DNA of 28,358 bases, from positions 1 to 28,358 of the forward strand of contig DGOT01000290.1 in NCBI GenBank assembly GCA_002389465.1, in the 5' to 3' direction. The notes under the pieces were generated by a model. That model did not search any database. It had not been told where the DNA came from and saw only the letters and a list, made by a program, of their open reading frames with translations. Source of the DNA: Bacteroidales bacterium UBA4459 (GTDB lineage: Bacteria > Bacteroidota > Bacteroidia > Bacteroidales > F082). Below are positions 22,273-28,358 of the stretch, piece by piece (the first letter of the stretch is position 1; each line of letters begins with the position of its first letter). The translations under genes were made by a program, and so were the position numbers.

Positions 22273-24063
22273 TTAATCATTCAACCGGAGTACTACCAGA
22301 AACGCCTGTTGCGGCACTTCTACATTGCCTACCTGGCGCATCCGCTTCTTACCTTTCTTTTGTTTTTCCAGCAATTTCCGCTTACGGGTGATATCGCCGC
22401 CGTAACATTTGGCCGTTACATCTTTCCTGACAGCCTTGATGGTTTCGCGGGCAATGATCTTCGCTCCTATAGCTGCCTGAATGGCAATATCAAACTGCTG
22501 GCGCGGGATTAGGTCTTTTAGTTTCACACAAATTCGCCGTCCAAAATCGTAGGCATTGTCCTGATGAATAAGCGTGGAAAGGGCATCTACCGATTCACCG
22601 TTCAGTAATATATCCAGCTTGACCAGTTTAGCCGGTTTATAACCGGTAATGTGGTAGTCAAAGGAAGCATATCCCTTGGAAATGGATTTCAGCTTGTCGT
22701 AGAAATCAAAAACAATCTCGCCGAGCGGCATATCAACTGTGAGTTCAACCCGGCTTGTTGTCAGGTACACTTGATTTTTTAGCTCGCCACGTTTATCGAG
22801 ACACAATTTGATGATAGGCCCAATGTAATCGGTCCGCGTGATGATCTGTGCCTTTATGAACGGTTCTTCGATATGATCAATATATTTTTGCTCAGGCAAG
22901 CCCGACGGGTTATGCACTTCGATGCGTTCCTTTTTATTGGTCACCACCTGGTAAGATACGTTAGGAACCGTAGTGATCACGTTCATATTAAATTCCCGGT
23001 CGAGACGCTCCTGGATAATCTCCATGTGCAATAAACCCAGAAATCCGCATCTGAATCCGAAGCCTAATGCCGCTGACGATTCCGGTTCCCACGTTAGCGA
23101 TGCATCGTTCAGCTGAAGCTTTTCCATCGAAGCGCGTAGCTCCTCATACTCATCGGGATCAATAGGATAAATCCCGGCAAACACCATCGGTTTAACATCT
23201 TCAAAACCTTCAACAGCAGCCTCGCATGGCTGTGCAACATGCGTAATGGTATCACCTACTTTTACTTCCTTTGAGGTTTTGACGCCCGAAATGATGTAAC
23301 CTACATCACCGGTACGCAGCACATCGCGTGGTTCCTGCTTCAGGCGCAATACCCCTACCTCATTGGCTTCATATTCTTTTTCCGTATTAACAAACTTAAC
23401 CAAATCCCCTTTACGGACTTCACCGTTAAAGATGCGGAAATAAGCAATAATTCCCCTGAATGAATTAAATACCGAGTCAAAAATCAGCGCTTGCAGCGGA
23501 GCTTCCGGATCACCTTTGGGGGTCGGGACTTTTTCAATAATAGCTTCCAGTATCTTATCCACACCAAAGCCTGTTTTTCCACTGGCTTCCAGGATATCCT
23601 CATAGGCGCAACCAAGCATATCTACAATCTGGTCTTTCACTTCCTCCGGCATGGCATTATCCAGATCCATTTTATTCAGTACCGGAATAATTTCCAGATC
23701 GTGTTCGATGGCCAGGTATAGATTGGAGATAGTTTGCGCCTGTATGCCCTGGGTAGCATCTACCACCAGTAAGGCTCCCTCGCAGGCAGCTATGGAGCGT
23801 GAAACTTCATACGAAAAGTCAACGTGGCCGGGTGTGTCTATCAGATTGAGGATGTATTTTTCGTTGTCATGTTCATAGTCCATCTGTATGGCATGACTTT
23901 TAATAGTAATTCCCCGTTCGCGTTCCAGGTCCATATCATCCAGTACCTGCTCCTGCAGATCCCGTTCCGATACCGTATCAGTAAACTCCAGCAACCGATC
24001 GGCCAGAGTGCTTTTCCCATGGTCGATATGCGCAATGATACAGAAGTTTCTGATATTTTTCAT
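22273..24063 (-). CDS. lepA: Elongation factor 4 (LepA), translational GTPase
   Basis: 596 residues, the usual length for LepA. G1 AHIDHGKST (11-19), G2 RERGITIKS (48-56), G3 DTPGH (76-80), G4 NKMD (near 131). The LepA-specific C-terminal domain ends with the Lys/Arg-rich ATIG-region pattern AKCYGGDITRKRKLLEKQKKGKKRMR. It binds the ribosome and is associated with back-translocation or 30S assembly at the inner-membrane-ribosome interface. The ATG at 24063 is standard for the family. A TACTTTTG -7 box ends only six bases upstream, so the mRNA may be almost leaderless. Confidence 0.97.
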   Translation of the reverse strand: MKNIRNFCIIAHIDHGKSTLADRLLEFTDTVSERDLQEQVLDDMDLERERGITIKSHAIQMDYEHDNEKYILNLIDTPGHVDFSYEVSRSIAACEGALLVVDATQGIQAQTISNLYLAIEHDLEIIPVLNKMDLDNAMPEEVKDQIVDMLGCAYEDILEASGKTGFGVDKILEAIIEKVPTPKGDPEAPLQALIFDSVFNSFRGIIAYFRIFNGEVRKGDLVKFVNTEKEYEANEVGVLRLKQEPRDVLRTGDVGYIISGVKTSKEVKVGDTITHVAQPCEAAVEGFEDVKPMVFAGIYPIDPDEYEELRASMEKLQLNDASLTWEPESSAALGFGFRCGFLGLLHMEIIQERLDREFNMNVITTVPNVSYQVVTNKKERIEVHNPSGLPEQKYIDHIEEPFIKAQIITRTDYIGPIIKLCLDKRGELKNQVYLTTSRVELTVDMPLGEIVFDFYDKLKSISKGYASFDYHITGYKPAKLVKLDILLNGESVDALSTLIHQDNAYDFGRRICVKLKDLIPRQQFDIAIQAAIGAKIIARETIKAVRKDVTAKCYGGDITRKRKLLEKQKKGKKRMRQVGNVEVPQQAFLVVLRLND

Positions 24064-24068
24064 GAGTG

Positions 24069-24076
24069 CAAAAGTA
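24069..24076 (-). promoter_or_regulatory. lepA: -7 box for lepA
   Basis: On the minus strand TACTTTTG (24076-24069) fits TAnnTTTG. Transcription would begin at or beside the lepA ATG. No clear -33 box is visible. Confidence 0.4.
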
Positions 24077-24131
24077 CGATTTATTTTATGAATTCTGGCG
24101 GGGAACTTATGTATGGATTATTTGTATTATA

Positions 24132-25307
24132 CTACTTCCCCCGGATGATGTTGTTCAGTTTATCGACAGACTGAGCCCAGTTGAATGTTTGCCTCACAAA
24201 GCGGTGCCCGTTCTCAGCAATCTTTTTATAAAGTTCTTCATCATTCAGCAGTCTCAGAATATTTATCGCCAGTTCGTCAGCTGTATCTCCTGTCAAAATA
24301 TCCTCTCCTGCCACAGCCCCAAGCGCATCGTTAGCTAATGTTGTAGTTATCGAAGGTATTTTCATCGACATGGCTTCAAGCAGTTTATTTTGCAACCCGG
24401 TACCGATCAACATAGGGGCAATAAATATTCTGGCTCCTGCGTAGGCATCCCGGATGTCATCCAACCAGCCTGTAACTGTCACTTTTTTCGATTTTAATGC
24501 CACAACTTTCCGGTCAGGTGTTGCCCCGGCAATCATCACTCTGGTTTCGGGTCTTTCTTTCCAAACGACAGGCATGATCTTATTTGCCAGAAATTCAGCT
24601 GCATTCACGTTGGGCGGATAAGCCATATTCCCTGTAAATACAAGATCGATGTTTTTCGGAGCTTCCTTCGGCGAAAAATAGTCATGATCTACACCGTTAG
24701 GAATAATGTGGATCATTTCTTTCTCTTCATTGGAAAGAGGCATCAGATCCCGGTCAGGTTTTGAGATGATGGTTTTATGGTCGAAACTGCTGAAGATCTT
24801 ACGCTCATAGTTTGCCAAACGGTGGTACTCGAGCCGCAAAACCGGTTTCATATAAAATGAAGCCGTTTCCATGCGTCTCCTTACTCCGTAAGAAAACACA
24901 TCCTGGTAGTCTATTGTTTTCGGTATTTGATAATTTTTTGCGTATTCGGCCGTCCGTAGCAGCTGGCAATAAATATGGTCAGGATGATAAGTCTCTATTA
25001 ATTTTTTAATTTTCCTCGCTGTCCCGGCATGGTAAAAATAGCCTACCTGCAACGGCAACCCTTTCAAAAAAGCAAAGAAGATATTCCATAAACGTCCCGC
25101 TAAAGGCAGGTCGATAAAGTTGATGGAACGACAATAAGGTTGTAACGCACTAAAAGCCTCCCGTTTATTAAGTTTTTTTCCCGGATTGAGCGCACACAAA
25201 ACGATCTCATTCTGTTTCGCCAATTGAACAATTTGGTGAAAAGCCCTGAGCTTATCTCCTTTTTCCAGGGGGTATGGAACACGGGAAAGTATGACAAATA
25301 TCCTCAT
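24132..25307 (-). CDS. Glycosyltransferase, GT4-like (TIGR03087-like)
   Basis: 391 residues with the GT-B two-domain form. The N-terminal acceptor domain starts MRIFVILSRVPYPLEKGDKLRA, a pattern close to the TIGR03087 glycosyltransferases found with exopolysaccharide loci. The C-terminal donor domain has PNGVDHDYF (203-211), FTGNMAYPPN (224-233) and the nucleotide-sugar motif APMLIGTGLQNKLLEAM (297-313) with the EX7E-region Glu. It should add a sugar from an NDP-sugar to a lipid-linked or polysaccharide acceptor at the inner face of the membrane. It lies 50 bases after another GT4 enzyme. Sugar and linkage cannot be read from the sequence. Confidence 0.85.
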   Translation of the reverse strand: MRIFVILSRVPYPLEKGDKLRAFHQIVQLAKQNEIVLCALNPGKKLNKREAFSALQPYCRSINFIDLPLAGRLWNIFFAFLKGLPLQVGYFYHAGTARKIKKLIETYHPDHIYCQLLRTAEYAKNYQIPKTIDYQDVFSYGVRRRMETASFYMKPVLRLEYHRLANYERKIFSSFDHKTIISKPDRDLMPLSNEEKEMIHIIPNGVDHDYFSPKEAPKNIDLVFTGNMAYPPNVNAAEFLANKIMPVVWKERPETRVMIAGATPDRKVVALKSKKVTVTGWLDDIRDAYAGARIFIAPMLIGTGLQNKLLEAMSMKIPSITTTLANDALGAVAGEDILTGDTADELAINILRLLNDEELYKKIAENGHRFVRQTFNWAQSVDKLNNIIRGK

Positions 25308-25325
25308 TCAGTTGCAAACAAAATG

Positions 25326-25333
25326 CAAATTTA
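25326..25333 (-). promoter_or_regulatory. Possible internal -7 box between the two glycosyltransferases
   Basis: On the minus strand TAAATTTG (25333-25326) fits TAnnTTTG and is 18 bases before the downstream glycosyltransferase start. The region is very A/T-rich and there is no -33 box, so chance is possible. Confidence 0.3.
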
Positions 25334-25357
25334 AAAATTAAACAATCGTTTGCATGA

Positions 25358-26566
25358 TTATTTTATCACTTCCCTGTAGAAATCGATTATCTTTCTGATA
25401 AGCAGTTTGTTATTATGCTGCTCAAGGATAAGCTGGCGGGCTTTTAGTCCCATCTCGTTTGCTTTTCGGTTATCTTTATAAAGGGTTTTTACTGCTTCAA
25501 CAAAACCGTGTTTGTCATCAGCTATTAAAATATTTTCACCGTTTGTATAGTTGATCCCTTCGGCGCCAATTGTTGTTGAAATTACCGCTCTACCCAGGGC
25601 CATGCTTTCAATAATCTTAATCCTGATGCCGCTGCCCGAAAACAAAGGAGCTATGGAAATAGTTTTTGACTTAATGAATTCGTAAGCATCAGGCACTTCG
25701 CCTACCACCTCTACATTCTTCAGATGTAATTGATAGACCCATTCCGGCATTCCCCTTCCTGCCAGATAGATTTTCAGTTCCGGCAACACCTCCGAAATCA
25801 TCGGCCAAACTTCCTGTAAAAACCATTGAATTCCTTCAATATTCGGTATCCAGTTCATCGACCCGATGTGAAACAGGGCATGTTCCGAAATGCCTTCTTC
25901 ATCCATTTTCATTTTATCAGGATCAACACCGAAAGAAACTGTTTTGACCGGTGTATCGGTTACTTTTTCAAAAAAAGCTGCATCCACATGCGAAATGGGT
26001 ATGATGCCATCATACTTACCCAGACTTTCCAACTCATACTTTTTTAATGTTCGGGTAAGATGCTTCAGATATGTCTTTTTTAATGGGTTTCCTGTACTTT
26101 CCGTAATTCGTTGCCAGATCATGTGCTCAATATTATGAGCTCTCAGAAATACTTTTGCCTTTGAGTGTCTCCTGATCGTTTCCAGATAGGGCGTCATGTA
26201 AAGTGTTTCGATCTGGATAATGTCAAATACACCATCATTCAATATTCCGATCAACTTCTTGTCAAAATCTTCCGAGATAAACCGCTCTACATGATATGAC
26301 TTGTTGGTAAACAAATTCAAAAAGGCAGGCACGGGTTTTATGGAAAGGTCCAGATAGCCATACTCAATACCGGTTTTAGCTTTGTATGCTGCCGGTATTT
26401 CATCAGGGTTTACTGAATATTTATTCGTGTTGGCAGCCAGTACTTTCACCTTATGTCCCGCATCTGCAAGGCCTGTTATCAGGTTGTTCATGGCAATAGG
26501 CCCTCCTTCTCCCGGTGGCCAGGGCGATTTATTGCAGATGAAAAGAATACGTAAACTTTCTTTCAT
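25358..26566 (-). CDS. Glycosyltransferase family 4 enzyme
   Basis: 402 residues, GT-B fold. The acceptor-side motif GGPIAMNNLITGLADAGHKV (21-40) is the glycine-rich loop of GT4 enzymes. AHNIEHMIW (143-151) and SFGVDPDKM (211-219) precede the donor domain, with PLFSGSGIRIKIIESMALGRAVIST (307-331) as the nucleotide-sugar site. The ATG overlaps the stop of the LptF/LptG-like gene by one base (TAATG), so translation is coupled. This places the enzyme with envelope lipid export and hints at LPS core, O-antigen or capsule synthesis. The exact product is unknown. Confidence 0.88.
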   Translation of the reverse strand: MKESLRILFICNKSPWPPGEGGPIAMNNLITGLADAGHKVKVLAANTNKYSVNPDEIPAAYKAKTGIEYGYLDLSIKPVPAFLNLFTNKSYHVERFISEDFDKKLIGILNDGVFDIIQIETLYMTPYLETIRRHSKAKVFLRAHNIEHMIWQRITESTGNPLKKTYLKHLTRTLKKYELESLGKYDGIIPISHVDAAFFEKVTDTPVKTVSFGVDPDKMKMDEEGISEHALFHIGSMNWIPNIEGIQWFLQEVWPMISEVLPELKIYLAGRGMPEWVYQLHLKNVEVVGEVPDAYEFIKSKTISIAPLFSGSGIRIKIIESMALGRAVISTTIGAEGINYTNGENILIADDKHGFVEAVKTLYKDNRKANEMGLKARQLILEQHNNKLLIRKIIDFYREVIK

Positions 26567-28017
26567 TACAATTTTCGTTTCTTTAAAAAGTTAAACCGCT
26601 CCAGGCTCTTCTTCCAGCTTTCAGCATCCAGTAACGGCGCATCTGTTGTTGCTTTATAGGTTAAAAACAAACCGATAGGTAAAATCAGGAATGTTGACAG
26701 CCAAATACCGAAAAAAGCATCCCACTCACCCGTTTTGACAGCTTTTTCTCCCATCATCGTAACTACATGATAAAGTACAAAAAACAACACCGAAACCACC
26801 ACCGGGAGACCCAGCCCTCCTTTTCTGATAATAGCTCCCAGAGGAGCGCCGATAAAGAAGAATATTAAACAGGCAACCGAAAGCCGGAATTTCTGATGCC
26901 AGGCCACTTCATGCTTCGAAATCACCTGGGCTCTGCTCTCCAGTTCATTGTTGTAGATGTAGGCGTCTTCTTTTGCATTTCTTGCCTTGCCCTGGGCCGA
27001 TTGGATAATTTCAACCTGTGCTTCTCTCTCAAAATTGTGTATTAATGGACATGTTATCGAATCTAAGAGTAAGGAGGTGTCGGCCTGAACCAACAGCGTA
27101 TCAAGGATGGTATCATTTTTTCCCAATACGGTATAACCGCGGACAAATTTTTTCTTAAAAAAATCTATTCTCTGAATACGATAAGCACTTAACGAGTCGA
27201 TGGATTTGTTGAGCTGCTTGATATTCAGCATACTGTAATGCGACTTGAAAAGTTGTTCATTCGTACGGCTGAGCTGAAACTCAGAAAGATCGAATGTGAG
27301 TTTCTGCTTGCTGAATTTCGTGCTTTCGAACGGACGTTTTTTCTTATAGCCATCCTGATCGGTTATTTCAGCATAGGTATATCCGTCAAACAATGTGAAA
27401 ACCACTTTACTTTTATTGGGTGTCAACTCCATGATTCCCTTTTGGGCAGTCGTCACCTTCACATTTCCCAACTTCGATGTGTGGTCGTATATTTGCACAT
27501 TATAAATGGTTTTGTTGTCTTTTGCCTTCCTCCCGATACGTATCACATAATCATTCAGATCGTGCTCAAATACTCCTTCCGTCAGGTTAAAAGCCAGTTT
27601 TTGCTGCCGCACATCATAAAGCAAAGATCCGAACTTAAGATTCGCCACAGGCAACACGTAATTAGAAAATAGAAATGCGGAGATGCTCGTAAAAATAGCT
27701 ACATAAATTAGAGACTTCATAGCCTTGCGCAGTGAAATACCGGCTGACTTCATTGCTACCAACTCATAGTTTTCTCCCAAATTGCCAAAGGTCATGATGG
27801 ATGACAGTAAAATAGCCAGCGGCAGAGCCAGCGGCACAAAAGTAGAAGAGGCGTAAAACAATAATTTACCGATAACATACCACTCAAGGCCTTTGCCGAC
27901 AAGGTCATCAATGTATTTCCACAAAAACTGTAACAACAGTATGAATAAAGCGATGAAGAACGTAAATACAAACGGTCCCAGGTAGGATTTCAGCATATAC
28001 ACATGCAGCTTCTTCAT
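26566..28017 (-). CDS. LptF/LptG-family permease
   Basis: 483 residues. Three N-terminal transmembrane helices (about 12-33, 52-77 and 101-123) with GNLGENYELVAMKSAGIS (78-95), the cytoplasmic coupling helix region that docks the LptB ATPase. Then a periplasmic beta-jellyroll (about 130-370), then three more helices in the last 110 residues (around VACLIFFFIGAPLGAIIRKGGLG and onward). This is the architecture of LptF and LptG, which extract lipopolysaccharide from the inner membrane. The sequence alone does not say which of the two it is. ATG at 28017 follows a good promoter. Confidence 0.9.
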   Translation of the reverse strand: MKKLHVYMLKSYLGPFVFTFFIALFILLLQFLWKYIDDLVGKGLEWYVIGKLLFYASSTFVPLALPLAILLSSIMTFGNLGENYELVAMKSAGISLRKAMKSLIYVAIFTSISAFLFSNYVLPVANLKFGSLLYDVRQQKLAFNLTEGVFEHDLNDYVIRIGRKAKDNKTIYNVQIYDHTSKLGNVKVTTAQKGIMELTPNKSKVVFTLFDGYTYAEITDQDGYKKKRPFESTKFSKQKLTFDLSEFQLSRTNEQLFKSHYSMLNIKQLNKSIDSLSAYRIQRIDFFKKKFVRGYTVLGKNDTILDTLLVQADTSLLLDSITCPLIHNFEREAQVEIIQSAQGKARNAKEDAYIYNNELESRAQVISKHEVAWHQKFRLSVACLIFFFIGAPLGAIIRKGGLGLPVVVSVLFFVLYHVVTMMGEKAVKTGEWDAFFGIWLSTFLILPIGLFLTYKATTDAPLLDAESWKKSLERFNFLKKRKL

Positions 28018-28037
28018 GCTTTTTTCAAGTTGAATTG

Positions 28038-28065
28038 CAAATATAACCTGATTATCATATCCAAA
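28038..28065 (-). promoter_or_regulatory. Promoter of the LptF/LptG-glycosyltransferase operon
   Basis: Minus strand: TTTG (28065-28062) and TATATTTG (28045-28038) with 16 bases between them, a near-perfect -33/-7 pair. The -7 box ends 20 bases before the ATG at 28017. Confidence 0.7.
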
Positions 28066-28181
28066 AACGATATTTCCCTGCCGATCCGTCAGGATTAACG
28101 CATTTTAACATTTAATTACCTGATAATATTCAACTTTGTTATTTTTTTTTATAAAAAAGCCCAAAAGTTAATTCTAAATAT

Positions 28182-28189
28182 TATTTTTG
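28182..28189 (+). promoter_or_regulatory. -7 box for the gene at the right edge
   Basis: TATTTTTG fits TAnnTTTG and lies 53 bases before the ATG at 28243. The surroundings are very A/T-rich and no -33 TTTG is present. Confidence 0.4.
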
Positions 28190-28242
28190 TACTCTTGCTA
28201 AGAGATCGATTATCAAATTAATATTAATTAAATTTAAATGAA

Positions 28243-28358
28243 ATGAAAAAATTCTTACTTTTTTTCTTGATTATTGGCTTTAGTGTCAGCACTTTTGCAC
28301 AAGTAGCTGCCGTGAAGCAACAAGCGAAATTTAAAACAACAATTGCTCAAAAACAATT
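28243..28358 (+). CDS. Secreted protein of unknown function, 5' part only
   Basis: Only 38 codons are in the window. The start is ATG at 28243; the ATG five bases upstream (28238) runs into TGA at once. A signal peptide is clear (MKKFLLFFLIIGFSVSTFAQ), followed by VAAVKQQAKFKTTIAQKQ. The rest lies beyond the right edge, so no family can be given. Confidence 0.7.
   Translation, partial: MKKFLLFFLIIGFSVSTFAQVAAVKQQAKFKTTIAQKQ

Noticed and set aside
25323..25354. ATGCAAA...TTTGCAT inverted repeat between the glycosyltransferases as a terminator
   Set aside because: The stem is only seven bases of A/T-rich sequence with a 19-base loop and no T-tract in the right place.
1..28358. CRISPR array, tRNA/rRNA genes, toxin-antitoxin pair, prophage genes
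   Set aside because: No regularly spaced direct repeats, no tRNA cloverleaf or rRNA-like sequence and no phage or toxin family was recognised on either strand.

Overview
The window looks like a piece of a Bacteroidota chromosome. The evidence is a type IX secretion sorting domain on a secreted protein (4680-4868), a sigma/FecR/TonB-receptor operon, PorT-like beta-barrel proteins, a GIN (DUF2807) protein, and repeated TAnnTTTG promoter elements with few Shine-Dalgarno sequences. A Bacteroidales or Marinilabiliales relative is my guess; the sequence does not fix the order. There are no RNA genes, CRISPR arrays or intact mobile elements that I can see.

Layout. Positions 1-1368 are damaged. They hold a small inverted-repeat element (31-108), the frameshifted C-terminal remnant of a YeeE/YedE-type transporter, and an outer-membrane beta-barrel gene broken by one in-frame TAA. 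From 1432 to 17581 all genes point right: a DUF5652 small membrane protein; a soluble ComEC-type metallo-beta-lactamase-fold protein; a BNR-repeat secreted protein with a T9SS tail; a long-chain acyl-CoA ligase; a GH114/TM1410-like lipoprotein; a 1393-residue AsmA-like protein; MscL; an unrecognised lipoprotein; and a tightly overlapped operon of ECF sigma factor, FecR-type anti-sigma factor and TonB-dependent receptor with an STN domain. From 17595 to 28017 all genes point left. In transcription order these are an LptF/LptG-type permease coupled to two glycosyltransferases (envelope polysaccharide or LPS work), lepA, a second ECF sigma factor with an unusual duplicated anti-sigma factor, a GIN-domain/beta-barrel fusion, yebC and a DUF2214 membrane protein. 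A secreted protein starts rightward at 28243 and runs off the end.

The most interesting system is the second ECF module. The sigma gene and the GIN/beta-barrel gene are preceded by the same two-part motif on the minus strand, TGTAACA, exactly 16 bases, then CGTCCTA. This points to a small autoregulated regulon: the sigma factor drives its own operon (sigma plus a one-TM anti-sigma factor whose cytoplasmic domain is duplicated) and, from a second promoter, an envelope protein made of a SGASE-ladder adhesin-like domain and an outer-membrane barrel. The first ECF module (13720-17581) has the same kind of control proteins but is wired to a TonB receptor with a signalling domain. The window therefore holds two different envelope-signalling circuits.

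Three lesions (a one-base deletion near 203, a nonsense codon at 982, and an apparent extra A near 6621) suggest either local gene decay or residual base errors in the assembly. Raw reads would separate these.
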